Below, in pieces: positions 19,301 through 26,307 of a DNA stretch of 64,000 bases (within the stretch, counting starts at the first letter, position 1; each line of letters opens with the position of its first letter). The DNA is from Polaribacter sp. ALD11 (lineage in GTDB: Bacteria; Bacteroidota; Bacteroidia; Flavobacteriales; Flavobacteriaceae), in NCBI RefSeq assembly GCF_002831685.1, contig NZ_CP025119.1, positions 3,248,501 to 3,312,500 on the forward strand, written 5' to 3'. The translations under genes were made by a program, and so were the position numbers. Under the pieces are notes generated by a model. The model saw only the letters and a list, made by a program, of their open reading frames with translations. It ran no database searches and had not been told where the DNA came from.

Positions 19301-22177
19301 AATTATACAATAAATAGTCTATCACTTTCTGCAGATATTCAATTTCCAACGGTAGCTTTTACAACTACTTCAAGTAACGGTTTAGAAAATGTAAACTCTG
19401 CAAATTTAGAGGTAATTTTAAATGGATCAACGTCAAATACGGTAACTGTAGAATATACAGTTACAGGAACAGCAACTTCAGGGGTAGATTATACTTTGGC
19501 TAATGGAACATTAACTTTTGATCCAACAAGTACAATAGAAAACATCACGATTGCCAATATTATAGATGATTTAGTATTAGAAACAGATGAAACCGTAATT
19601 TTAACGTTATCAAACCCTACAAATGCAACTTTAGGTACTAACACAGTTTATACATATACCATTATCAATAACGATACTGCCAAAGTAACAATTGAAGATG
19701 TAAATGGAAACGAAAATGGAGGTACAATTACGTTAACAGCAACTTTAGATAATGCTGTACAAGGTGGGTTTACAGTAGATATAAATACAAACGACGGTAC
19801 AGCAACTTTGTTAGATAATGATTATGTAGCAATTAACAATCAGACATTAACTTTTGTTGGAAATATTGGTGAAACACAAACTTTTACAGTTACACCTATA
19901 GCAGATTCAAAAGGAGAGTCAAATGAGACATTTACAATTTCCCAATCTAATTTATTAGGAACAAGCACTAATGTAAATATTACAGATACTGCAATGGTTA
20001 CTATAAATAATGTTGAAAAAGCACCGTTAACTTTTGCTAATATTTCTAAAATTTATGGAGATACAGCTTTTAGTTTAAATGCAACTTCAAACTCCACAGG
20101 AAATATAACGTACAGTATTGTAGCTGGTGACCCAGAAACGGTAACCCTGTCTGGTTCAAATAATTCAACTGTAACTTTAGGCAATGTAGGTAGTGTAAGT
20201 ATAAAAGCCACAGTAGCTGCCGATGCAAGTTATTTAAGCAGTGAAAAGATAATAATTTTACAGATTTTACCAAAAGCAATCACAGTAGTAGCAGATACAA
20301 TAACAAAAGTGTATGGAGAAACAGATCCAATATTTACCTATTCGGCAACAGCTTTATTGGGTACGGATTCTTTTGCAGGAAGTTTGGCAAGAGCAACAGG
20401 AGAAGAAGTTGGAACCTATGCAATTACACAAGGTATGTTATCCGCAGGAACAAATTACACAATAACTTTTGATTCAAAAGATTTTATCATAAACAAAGCA
20501 CAAACGTTTATAACAGCAGTGGTAACACAAACACATACTTATGATGGTACCGTTAAAAACGTTGTGGCCAGTTTAAATCATGCAGAAACAAGCGTAAGCT
20601 ATGCATCACAGCAAGGGCATACCAATGCAGGAAGTTATACCGTAGAGGTTACAGCAGCAGCAAGCACTAATTATGAGGCGGGAAGTAAAACAGTTACCTT
20701 AATCATAAACAAGGCAACGCAAACAGGTTTAGTACTTACAGCAGCATCCCATACCTATGACAGTAATGCCAAAGCACTAGCAATTACAGGAGCAGCAAGC
20801 GATGCAAATGTGGTGTATGAAAATAACAATCAAACTAATGCTGGAACTTACAACGTGAAAGCCACGGTTTCGAGACCTAATTATGAAGATGCTGTTTTAA
20901 ACGCAACCTTGACTATTGACAAAGCACAATCTGTAATAACTGCGGATGCTGTACAAACATTCACCTATGATGGAACTGTTAAAAATGCAACTGCAAGTTT
21001 AAATCATTCAGAAACAACAATAGCGTATGCACCTCAACAAGGCTATACAGATGCAGGAAGTTATGTGGTTGAGGTTATTGCTGTAGAAACTACAAATTAT
21101 AAGGCAACTAATACTTCGGTAACCTTAAACATCGAAAAAGCAACACAAACTATTGTGTTTAATGAAATATCAATAAAAAGTTTAGAGAATGATGTTGATT
21201 TTCAACTGAATGCTACTGCTTCTTCTGGTTTACCTATCAACTATACATTTACCTATAGTTCGGTTTCGCCAGCAGCTATAGTTAGCTCTACTGGGTTTGT
21301 TGAGCTGTTGAGTTCTGGAATAATTGAAATTACCGCAACACAAATAGGAAACAATAATTATGTACCTGTAGTTTCTGTGAAACGTGAGTTAAACATCACC
21401 AGTGAGAATGCCGCAATATTTAATATTACAATTGGCGGACAAACTATTGATGCCCCAGAAGCACAAATCTATTACTTAGTTGATTGTGGTAATTATACCT
21501 CTTTAGTAGATGTTGTTATTCATGTAGGTGCAAATGCAAATCTAAACGTAGCTCCAGAGTTTAGTATAGAGACCCTAACCCCCGGAATCTATCGTACTAA
21601 TGTTGTGGTAAATTATCAAGACGGAACTCAAAGTAAAAACTATGAAATTTTAATAGAGAAAGCTTTCCACTTTGAAGATATTATCGATAAAAAATACAAT
21701 AATACTTTGATAGTTAATAATAATCCAGCTACAAATGGAGGGCATTCTTTTGTGAGTTATAAATGGTTTAAAAATGGAGTGTTAGTTTCTGAAAAACAAT
21801 TTTTCTCAGAAGGGGATAATGCGGATAATATTTTAGATCCAAATGCTACTTATCAAGCAGTTATGGTCACTGAAGCCGGATATGAGCTTCGTACCTGTGT
21901 TTCTCAGGTAGAATTAGATGTTATAGGAGGATTAACCATTTTACAAAACCCTATAATCCAAGGAAATCAACTTAAAGTTCGTGCAGATTTTCCTAAAGAG
22001 GAATTGAAAAATGCAATCTTTCAAATTTTTGATTTGAATGGTAGGTTAATTACTACCGTAAAAGTTAGAGGTGTTCATAACAGTATAGAGTTGCCAACAA
22101 GCATTGCTAAGGGAGTATATACCCTCGTAGTAATTACTTCAAGAAGTCGTGATTTTAAACGTTTTATAAATAATTAA
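13376..22177 (+). CDS. Giant T9SS-secreted multidomain surface protein (2933 aa)
   Basis: The signal peptide is residues 1-23 (cleavage after SSA). Approximate order: N-terminal beta-sandwich (30-150); FN3-like repeat (154-268); lamin-tail domain (270-415); second FN3-like repeat (450-563); two parallel beta-helix modules starting LYVKK/LYVNK (568-957 and 965-1325); two Ig-like CHU-type units (1330-1463); six 41-residue NHL-type repeats (1464-1708); MBG-like domains with TYGD and IYGN motifs (1723-1993); two Calx-beta-like domains (1994-2215); further MBG/YDG modules (2218-2600); and a final type A T9SS sorting domain (about 2848-2933, GGLTILQNPI...GRLITTVK...KGVYTLVV). It is exported by type IX secretion to the surface or medium. 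The role is probably adhesion or matrix binding, and no catalytic motif is visible. Many domains are internally duplicated. The next gene encodes an outer-membrane barrel 25 nt away. Confidence 0.93.
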   Translation: MKKITLLIAFLFLAFNSQTSSAQFTEDFSSVSCFPCSSFSFTQEGIQYDVITNGNMETSGGSIIIDPEASIKRNDGGDFTFTSILINNVGCCGAVVTVSGYNNNSLVGDSQTVSSSNSATLSFSIGTVDEVKISSIDFFKIDNFSATNIFPNTAPVFENSTPVATSITSMGFTLETDINEAGTIYYVVLADGATAPTAAEVKAGTGNAGASVVTSGNATVNTGGFTNDFIITNLTENTTYNVYVAAEDDETTPLLQASATLVTVKTFKSLANIVISEIMYNSPERGSDENEYIELYNAGTAAVDLTGYSFSKGVTHTFTTGSIAAGAYFVIAVKVASFEAAFGAGTADASLVGSHSLSNGGEEIELVDDVNRIVDYVHYDNRSPWPTGANGDGPSMELRDITSDNNVGANWSASNDVRDFRTSIPGPAYLNNLPIRGTPGLAANFDIIAPVFENSKPVTASITTTGFTLETDLDEAGTIYYVVLTDGATAPTAVEVKAGTGNGGASVVSSGNIAVNVGDFTNNFNITGLTNSTAYDVYVIAEDDEAASNLQANPTKIEVTTLTLSPTNNILYVKKNISGGNGEGDSWANAVPELADALVWANKNKANFTTIPLQIWVAGGTYKPLYSPEDGENFTSDGRNNAFSLANNVQIYGGFVGTETTLANRNLSLPANTTILSGDIGTVDDNTDNTYHVVVSAGDLGTARLDGFTIVDGYADSDDPAILINTKEVYSCSGAGIYNSESVPFYTNLIIQENSCTESGGGMFSYKSRPSLQNSIFKNNQAKDGGGMANQFETSATLLNISIINNNATTNASGLYNVDDSNATLINVTLAGNRATVNSVYDKGVGCEGNSSVTFKNSIIWDAVSGDFTAEYSLLKDKTNTDNGNIDATDFTEANLFKDSANEDYSLSGFSPLINAGDNSFYSGTISTDKDLAGNARLFVGIPNPAIVDLGAYEYQAEPLKITATNGVLYVNKTTTGNKTGESWANAIPELADALVWANKNKANFSTTPLKIWVAGGTYKPLYSPRDGADFTDETRDNAFLMVNNVQLYGGFTGTETTLAERDLTLTVNKSILSGDIGVVTDDTDNANNVVVSFGVVGTARLDGFTVSSGRANDARTFSINNTDIRRFVGGGMFNRNSSPTITNTIFIGNKANIAGGGLFNLNSSPGITNSIFIDNSVISLDGKGGGMFNNSSSSPTITNTTFSGNSATDGSGMSNQDNSNPIVNNTIITGIISNDNATPVYKNSIIADKSYDNDGNETTTNLTATGLFKDPTNGDYSLKTGSIAVNAGSNTLFTDAGGNVTTDKDLAGNPRVFQNIIDMGAYESQTELIPSAPTTTLALQIYAEAKTVADLQVTGTAIKWYDAAIAGNFLDNTTVLTDNTTYYASQMVNGVESTERAAVIAKKISEATQTFLSSNNPTVANLVSTPSTGTMVKWYATATGSTALENTDALSSGTYYVAQTTPLLTIETLGSDFSQPFGIALQSDGKILVADTDNNAIKLMDADGTNIQILGTGFTKPRGIVVQPDGKILVADAGNNAIKRMDADGTNIVTLNSTFNQPHGVALQSNGKILVADSYNSAIKRMDANGGNIETLGSGFSYPYGITVQYDGEILVADAENNVIKRMDANGDNIVTLGTGFIAPSGVALQSDGKILVVGSGSNPIKRMNADGSNIETLGTGFNISRGVAVQADGKILVADTFNNTIKRIREIAISNRVAVSVVVKATPTITFEDFSKTYGDAAFDLTATSTSPVTVTYSIVAGGTGEVTLSGKNITIVKAGTVTLKASIAEDATYDAAEKTITLTIDKADLKVTAQTQTRIYGNTLTLDDTAFSLTGLVNGDTAASLGFTEVTIASESGYDSDTTVDANTYANEISASGLSNANYNISYVNGNLVVTKRPISFTNITLDNKIFDGNTIATANENSFLVVDLDSDNFLPNGQGIDAVNGTYNFANANVANNIAVTVTFAPTGSNGFDIDNYTINSLSLSADIQFPTVAFTTTSSNGLENVNSANLEVILNGSTSNTVTVEYTVTGTATSGVDYTLANGTLTFDPTSTIENITIANIIDDLVLETDETVILTLSNPTNATLGTNTVYTYTIINNDTAKVTIEDVNGNENGGTITLTATLDNAVQGGFTVDINTNDGTATLLDNDYVAINNQTLTFVGNIGETQTFTVTPIADSKGESNETFTISQSNLLGTSTNVNITDTAMVTINNVEKAPLTFANISKIYGDTAFSLNATSNSTGNITYSIVAGDPETVTLSGSNNSTVTLGNVGSVSIKATVAADASYLSSEKIIILQILPKAITVVADTITKVYGETDPIFTYSATALLGTDSFAGSLARATGEEVGTYAITQGMLSAGTNYTITFDSKDFIINKAQTFITAVVTQTHTYDGTVKNVVASLNHAETSVSYASQQGHTNAGSYTVEVTAAASTNYEAGSKTVTLIINKATQTGLVLTAASHTYDSNAKALAITGAASDANVVYENNNQTNAGTYNVKATVSRPNYEDAVLNATLTIDKAQSVITADAVQTFTYDGTVKNATASLNHSETTIAYAPQQGYTDAGSYVVEVIAVETTNYKATNTSVTLNIEKATQTIVFNEISIKSLENDVDFQLNATASSGLPINYTFTYSSVSPAAIVSSTGFVELLSSGIIEITATQIGNNNYVPVVSVKRELNITSENAAIFNITIGGQTIDAPEAQIYYLVDCGNYTSLVDVVIHVGANANLNVAPEFSIETLTPGIYRTNVVVNYQDGTQSKNYEILIEKAFHFEDIIDKKYNNTLIVNNNPATNGGHSFVSYKWFKNGVLVSEKQFFSEGDNADNILDPNATYQAVMVTEAGYELRTCVSQVELDVIGGLTILQNPIIQGNQLKVRADFPKEELKNAIFQIFDLNGRLITTVKVRGVHNSIELPTSIAKGVYTLVVITSRSRDFKRFINN
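15078..16610 (+). repeat. Duplicated beta-helix module inside the giant surface protein gene
   Basis: About 340 nt from 15078 are repeated from about 16270. In the encoded protein ELADALVWANKNKANF, WVAGGTYKPLYSP and TILSGDIG/SILSGDIG appear in both copies with only scattered changes, indicating a fairly recent in-frame duplication. Confidence 0.8.
17765..18502 (+). repeat. Six in-frame 123-bp repeats encoding an NHL-type propeller
   Basis: The phrase encoding DGKILVAD recurs at 17831, 17954, 18077, 18200, 18323 and 18446, an exact 123-bp period. Each unit encodes 41 residues (LGTGF-x2-P-x-GVALQ-x-DGKILVAD-x3-NAIKRMDADG). Six units would close a six-bladed propeller. Confidence 0.9.
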
Positions 22178-22202
22178 ATTAGCAATAAAAAAATAAAAAA
22201 GC

Positions 22203-23081
22203 ATGAAATTTTTGAATCTATTTATAAAATTAAAAAACATAGTTACACTTTTGGTTGGTGTTCTACTCGTACAATTTAGCAATGCTCAATCTGACATTAA
22301 CTTATCTGTCGGCGTACAATCGATGTATCCAAAATTAGAACTAAATAATGCCTCACTTGATAACTCGTTAAGTATTGGATATGGTGTTGATTTAGGTGTT
22401 TCCTATCGTATAAACACTCATTTTAGTGTACATTCTGGAATCGGTTTGAATCATTATAAAAGTGAAATTAAACTAGACTCTTACTCAAGTTTTCAAAACT
22501 CAGTAGATCTTTCTGGAGAGGATTTTGAGTTTAGATATCAGTTGCAAAACTTTTCTGAAGAGCAACAATTAACAACAATTAGCATTCCTATTGCGTTTCA
22601 ATATGAAACTACAGGAAATTTTCGTTTTTATTCAAAAGTAGGTTTAGAAGCGAACTTTTTTGTAAATAAAAAGTATACGTCTAGAGTAGAAAAACTAACA
22701 ACTACGGGTTATTTTCCTAGAATAAATGCAGAACTTGATCAACCAAGGTTTGCAGGTTTTGGGAATTTTGATACTCAAGAGTTTATTGCAAATGATTTTG
22801 ATATTAAGAATAGTTACAATGCAACTTTAGGACTTGGATTAAAACAGATATTAAAAAATGGGAATTCTTTATATTTTGGTGTTTTTGCAAAATTGGGTAT
22901 CAATACTATTACTTCTAGTTTAGGTAAGGGATTAATTTCTTATAACTCTAATGAACCTATGGATTTCTTATCAACTTCAATTTTACAAGCTGTAGATCGT
23001 AAAAGCAGTGCAAGCAATCAATTTACTCAGGCTAAATTAAGTGTTTTTGGATGTACATTGAAATATGAATTTAGTTTGTAA
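22203..23081 (+). CDS. Outer-membrane beta-barrel protein (PorT-like family)
   Basis: 292 residues with a signal peptide ending FSNAQ (about residue 29), then amphipathic strands and the C-terminal ...KLSVFGCTLKYEFSL, ending with alternating aromatic residues as in outer-membrane barrels. The pattern of a conserved SVGVQSMYPKLEL strand followed by GYGVDLGVSYRI matches the small outer-membrane beta-barrel (OmpW/PorT-like) families of Bacteroidota. It lies 25 nt after the giant T9SS protein and before a shared terminator, so it is probably in the same transcript and may help display or anchor that protein (inference). Confidence 0.75.
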   Translation: MKFLNLFIKLKNIVTLLVGVLLVQFSNAQSDINLSVGVQSMYPKLELNNASLDNSLSIGYGVDLGVSYRINTHFSVHSGIGLNHYKSEIKLDSYSSFQNSVDLSGEDFEFRYQLQNFSEEQQLTTISIPIAFQYETTGNFRFYSKVGLEANFFVNKKYTSRVEKLTTTGYFPRINAELDQPRFAGFGNFDTQEFIANDFDIKNSYNATLGLGLKQILKNGNSLYFGVFAKLGINTITSSLGKGLISYNSNEPMDFLSTSILQAVDRKSSASNQFTQAKLSVFGCTLKYEFSL

Positions 23082-23125
23082 GGCTGTGCTTTAATCGGAG
23101 AAGACGATTCTTAGAATAAAACAGA

Positions 23126-23167
23126 AACCCTTTTATGTTTAACCAGTAGTAAACATAAGAGGGTTTT
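23126..23167. terminator. Bidirectional terminator between convergent operons
   Basis: AAACCCTTTTATGTTTA pairs with TAAACATAAGAGGGTTT, an interrupted stem of about 16 bp, with T-runs usable in both directions. It ends the surface-protein operon from the left and the organoarsenic cluster from the right. Confidence 0.8.
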
Positions 23168-23185
23168 CTATTAGTGAAACATTAC

Positions 23186-24001
23186 CTACAATTCCTTAAT
23201 AACTTCCTTAAACAACGTAATCATTTTAGGTTCAGCTTTACCAGCAATGGCAATAATTTCTGAAATATCTACAGGTTGTAAATTTTTAGGATCACATTCA
23301 TCTGTTAAAACAGAAATAGCAGCACAAGGTAAGTTTAATTGTTTTGCAACAATAACCTCTGGTACCGTACTCATACCAACAGCATCTGTTTCTAATATTT
23401 GTAACATTCTATATTCTGCTCTTGTTTCTAACTGAGGTCCTAAAACACTTGCATAGACTCCTTTGTGTAATAAAATATCTTGCTGATTAGCGATATTACT
23501 AATTTTATCATTTATTTCTTTAGAATATGGTGCTAACATATCCGCAAAAATATTACCGAAATTGTTGGCCCCTTGAAAAGCTAAAGGAGAACTGCCCTGT
23601 AAATTAATATGATCTTCAATTAACATTAAATCTCCTTTTTTGTAAGAAAGATTAATTGCGCCCGCAGCGTTAGAAACTAATAAGTTTTTAATACCTAAAC
23701 CATGCATAGTTCTAATTCCGTAAGTTACTTCCCAAGCATTGTAACCTTCATACAAATGAAATCTGCCAGCCATTACTAAGACTTTTTTTCCAGATAATTT
23801 ACCATAAATTAATTTACCAGAATGAAACTCTACGGTTGCAACCGGAAAGTTTGGGATCTCTGAATACGGAATTTCTTTTTCAATTGAAATTTCATTCACC
23901 AATTTTCCTAATCCTGTACCTAAAACAATACCTATTTCTGGATTTGTAATTCCTTCCGATTTTAAAAAATCGATGGTTTCTTGTAATTGTTGTTTTTTCA
24001 T
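23186..24001 (-). CDS. punA: Purine-nucleoside phosphorylase
   Basis: 271 residues, a trimeric-type purine nucleoside phosphorylase that cleaves purine nucleosides with phosphate to base and ribose-1-phosphate. Landmarks: GIVLGTGLGKL (phosphate loop, 24-34), EFHSGKLIYG, MAGRFHLYEGY (about 77-87), NAAGAIN (about 111-117), GDLMLIEDHINL and the purine-site MSTVPEVIVA (about 209-218). It is the last gene of the leftward organoarsenic cluster. In that context the substrate may be 5'-deoxy-5'-dimethylarsinoyl-adenosine, the ArsS product, releasing adenine and an arsenoribose phosphate. That is inference from position, since ordinary purine salvage would explain the protein equally well. Confidence 0.92.
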   Translation of the reverse strand: MKKQQLQETIDFLKSEGITNPEIGIVLGTGLGKLVNEISIEKEIPYSEIPNFPVATVEFHSGKLIYGKLSGKKVLVMAGRFHLYEGYNAWEVTYGIRTMHGLGIKNLLVSNAAGAINLSYKKGDLMLIEDHINLQGSSPLAFQGANNFGNIFADMLAPYSKEINDKISNIANQQDILLHKGVYASVLGPQLETRAEYRMLQILETDAVGMSTVPEVIVAKQLNLPCAAISVLTDECDPKNLQPVDISEIIAIAGKAEPKMITLFKEVIKEL

Positions 24002-24013
24002 TTTGTTGTCTGG

Positions 24014-24061
24014 TCGAGCGCAGTCGAGACCTAATTAATATTATCTCTCGACTGCGCTCGA
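24014..24061. repeat. Intergenic 16-bp inverted repeat (TCGAGCGCAGTCGAGA)
   Basis: A perfect 16-bp arm at 24014-24029 and its complement at 24046-24061, with a 16-nt loop, in the 71-nt gap between the glycosyltransferase and phosphorylase genes. The CGACTGCGCTCGAG theme is one I associate with dispersed flavobacterial intergenic palindromes. A weaker relative lies at 57741. There is no T-run, so it is not a normal terminator. Confidence 0.75.
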
Positions 24062-24072
24062 GGGAATATTTA

Positions 24073-24717
24073 TTATTTAAAAAATTTTTGAAAAGCAGAA
24101 TGATGTTCAATGTCTTCAAAAATATCTACATCATTTAATTCAGACAACAAAAATACTTTTTTATCTTTTAAATCGTCTAAAGTATCTTTTCTAACAGTTT
24201 CTGTTCCCCATTTTTTATTTTTGAAGATGTTTGCATGTAAAGAATTCATACCTAAAAGGTAGTAACCGCCATCTTCTGCTGGTCCAATTACGACATCATT
24301 TTTATCTAACTCTAAGAATGCTTTTTCTATAGTTTTTGGTGTTAAATCATATAAGTCACTACCAATAATCAGTACTTTTTCATAGCCTGCTTTAAACCCA
24401 TTTTCGAATGCATTTAACATTCTAATACCTAAATCTTCGCCGACTTGTTGGTGTTTTTTAAAAATGTTGGCATCCCAAATATCATTATATCTAATTTTTA
24501 CGGAATAATAAACAGCTTTGTCAGACGTAACTTTAACAGCAATGTCTCTTGTTTTTTCTAGTAAAAATTTATAAACTTCTAAAGCAGTTTCATCACCAAC
24601 CGTTTTTGCTAAGCGTGTTTTTACTTTTCCTAATTCAGGATTTCTTGTGAAGATTAATAATAGGTTTTTGCTGTTTAATTTCTCGATTTTACTCGAAGAT
24701 ACATTTTCTTTACTCAT
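24073..24717 (-). CDS. TIGR04282-type arsenosugar biosynthesis glycosyltransferase (copy 1)
   Basis: 214 residues of the DUF2064/TIGR04282 family, a GT-A-like nucleotidyl/glycosyl transferase fold associated with arsenosugar genes. The substrate-binding motif IFTRNPELGKVKTRLAKTVG (22-41) is intact, as are the acidic motif IIGSDLYDLTP (about 116-126), VVIGPAEDGGYYLLGM (about 141-156) and the KKWGTET segment. It would add or transfer a sugar, or a glycerol-type aglycone, onto the arsenoribose; the exact reaction is unproven. It overlaps the rhodanese gene end by 8 nt, so the two are tightly coupled. A diverged paralogue lies at 33192-33869 in the same cluster. Confidence 0.85.
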   Translation of the reverse strand: MSKENVSSSKIEKLNSKNLLLIFTRNPELGKVKTRLAKTVGDETALEVYKFLLEKTRDIAVKVTSDKAVYYSVKIRYNDIWDANIFKKHQQVGEDLGIRMLNAFENGFKAGYEKVLIIGSDLYDLTPKTIEKAFLELDKNDVVIGPAEDGGYYLLGMNSLHANIFKNKKWGTETVRKDTLDDLKDKKVFLLSELNDVDIFEDIEHHSAFQKFFK

Positions 24718-25204
24718 AAACTTTTTCGCCTTTTGTTAGCCATTTACTCCAGTTCTTACTAAATGTATGTACTTTTTCTGTATTGTTACCTAATGTATCT
24801 ACTACTTGAAAATTTGCATTTTTCCACTCAAATATACCCCCGTATAAATTGTAAACGTTTGTATAACCTTCTTTAATTAGTTTATCAGCAACCGTTTCAG
24901 AACGAATACCCAAAGAACAATACACTACAATTTTGGCATTTTTATCTGTTGGTAATATTTTTAGTGTTTTTTTTAATTTAAAGTTATCATAACCAACATA
25001 AATAGCATCTTCTAAATGACTTACTTCAAACTCCTTTTCTTCTCTAGCATCTAATAAAATAGCTTTCGTTTTTGGTAAAGCTAATGTTTCTACAGACATA
25101 TACGGAACGTTTCTTTTGTTCCATTTATCTAATAATTTGTCTAGTTTATTTTGCCCAAACATGATGGATGTTATCAGTAAAAAAAAGAGGAGTAGTTTCT
25201 TCAT
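24710..25204 (-). CDS. Rhodanese-like protein with signal peptide
   Basis: 164 residues. Residues 1-18 form a signal sequence (MKKLLLFFLLITSIMFGQ), so it acts outside the cytoplasm. The rhodanese fold has LLDAREEKEFEVSHLEDA (50-67) and the catalytic loop YCSLGIRS with Cys96. Rhodaneses carry persulfide sulfur on that cysteine. Between ArsM and the glycosyltransferase, a sulfur-transfer or arsenical-thiolation role is conceivable, but only the location supports this. Confidence 0.85.
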   Translation of the reverse strand: MKKLLLFFLLITSIMFGQNKLDKLLDKWNKRNVPYMSVETLALPKTKAILLDAREEKEFEVSHLEDAIYVGYDNFKLKKTLKILPTDKNAKIVVYCSLGIRSETVADKLIKEGYTNVYNLYGGIFEWKNANFQVVDTLGNNTEKVHTFSKNWSKWLTKGEKVYE

Positions 25205-25230
25205 AGTTTATTTTATTTGTAGACTTCTGT

Positions 25231-25290
25231 CATTGCGAGGCTCGAAGCAATCTTTTTATAAAATAGCGCTTGCTTCCTAAACTCGCAATA
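25231..25290. repeat. Intergenic palindrome (CATTGCGAGGxxCGAAGCAATC type)
   Basis: ATTGCGAGG-CTCG-AAGCAATC on the left and GCTTGCTTC...CTCGCAATA on the right form nested inverted repeats in the 101-nt gap between ArsM and the rhodanese gene. This palindrome type recurs between genes in flavobacteria (recollection). A decayed copy lies at 12283. Confidence 0.6.
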
Positions 25291-25305
25291 TATGTTGAGA
25301 AAAGT

Positions 25306-26274
25306 TTAACAACAACCTCCACCATCATAATGAAAAGTAGATTCTGAAAAGAAAATATCATCTCTACCTAAAGCTTGTAAAGCAGCAGTTGTTTTATCAC
25401 AAATAGCTAAAGGTTGGTTTTTTAATAAAGTATGCCCTAAGCCGTCATCAAAATAATCTTCAACACCATAGTAAATAGCAGCTCTTCCTGTAAAAACACA
25501 AGGTCCATCTGCAGGCATTGGGTCTTTTATTGCGGCAACTTCTATAGATTCTATGTAAATTAATTCGTCTGTTGGATAATTTTTCGTGTCTAAAATTCTA
25601 TATGGTTTTCTAGCTCTAATTTCAATAGTACCAAAACCAGCATCCGTTAAAGCTTTTACGTAATCTGCAATAGATAAACTTCCACTTAAACAAAGCGCAC
25701 GTAAACGTTCGTCATTTCGTAATTCATCATTCATTGGTTGCTCGCAGGTAGGGTCGCTCATAACCAATTTTCCATGAGGTTTTAAAACGCGGTACATTTC
25801 TGCAATCGCTTTCTTTAAATCATCAGATTTAAAAATATTGAACAAACAATTTTGAGCAGCAACGTCTATCGAATTATCTTCTACAGGTAAATTCATCGCA
25901 TCTCCTTTTCGTAAATCAACAAAGTCAGATTTAAACCAGTCATTTTGTTCTTCAGCAATTTTAAAGTTTTTGCGAGAAGCTTCTAACATTTCATCAACTA
26001 CATCTAAACCAATTACACCGCCTTTACTTCTGTTGAAATAAGCAAACTGTAATAGTTCCATTCCGCCACCAACACCAACATATAGCATTTTAGGATTGTT
26101 TGTTAAATCTCTTGCATGTACGGTAGAGCCACAACCATAATTCATTTCTTGCATAATTCTAGGAATCTTTAATCCTGGCAATTCCCAAATAGGATTTGTA
26201 GTGCAACAAAGACCAATATCTGGAGTTAAAGCAGCTTCTTTATATACATTGTGTGTTGTTTCTAAATAACTCAT
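25306..26274 (-). CDS. arsM: Arsenosugar-pathway arsenite S-adenosylmethionine methyltransferase ArsM
   Basis: 322 residues. It is a SAM methyltransferase of the long arsenosugar-type ArsM class, which methylates arsenite stepwise to dimethylarsenate. The SAM-binding glycine loop is LYVGVGGGMELLQFA (65-79), with GLDVVDEML (89-97), the RKGDAMNLPVEDNSIDVAAQ segment (122-141) and YRVLKPHGKLVMSDP (161-175). Conserved-class cysteines available for As(III) are Cys23/24, Cys48, Cys143, Cys177 and Cys195. The chain ends DGGGCC, a second thiol pair typical of metal-binding tails. It is placed mid-cluster with ArsS and the TIGR04282 glycosyltransferases, which supports the assignment. Confidence 0.9.
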   Translation of the reverse strand: MSYLETTHNVYKEAALTPDIGLCCTTNPIWELPGLKIPRIMQEMNYGCGSTVHARDLTNNPKMLYVGVGGGMELLQFAYFNRSKGGVIGLDVVDEMLEASRKNFKIAEEQNDWFKSDFVDLRKGDAMNLPVEDNSIDVAAQNCLFNIFKSDDLKKAIAEMYRVLKPHGKLVMSDPTCEQPMNDELRNDERLRALCLSGSLSIADYVKALTDAGFGTIEIRARKPYRILDTKNYPTDELIYIESIEVAAIKDPMPADGPCVFTGRAAIYYGVEDYFDDGLGHTLLKNQPLAICDKTTAALQALGRDDIFFSESTFHYDGGGCC

Positions 26275-26307
26275 AAATTTATTATTTAAGATTTTAATTT
26301 TTTGATG

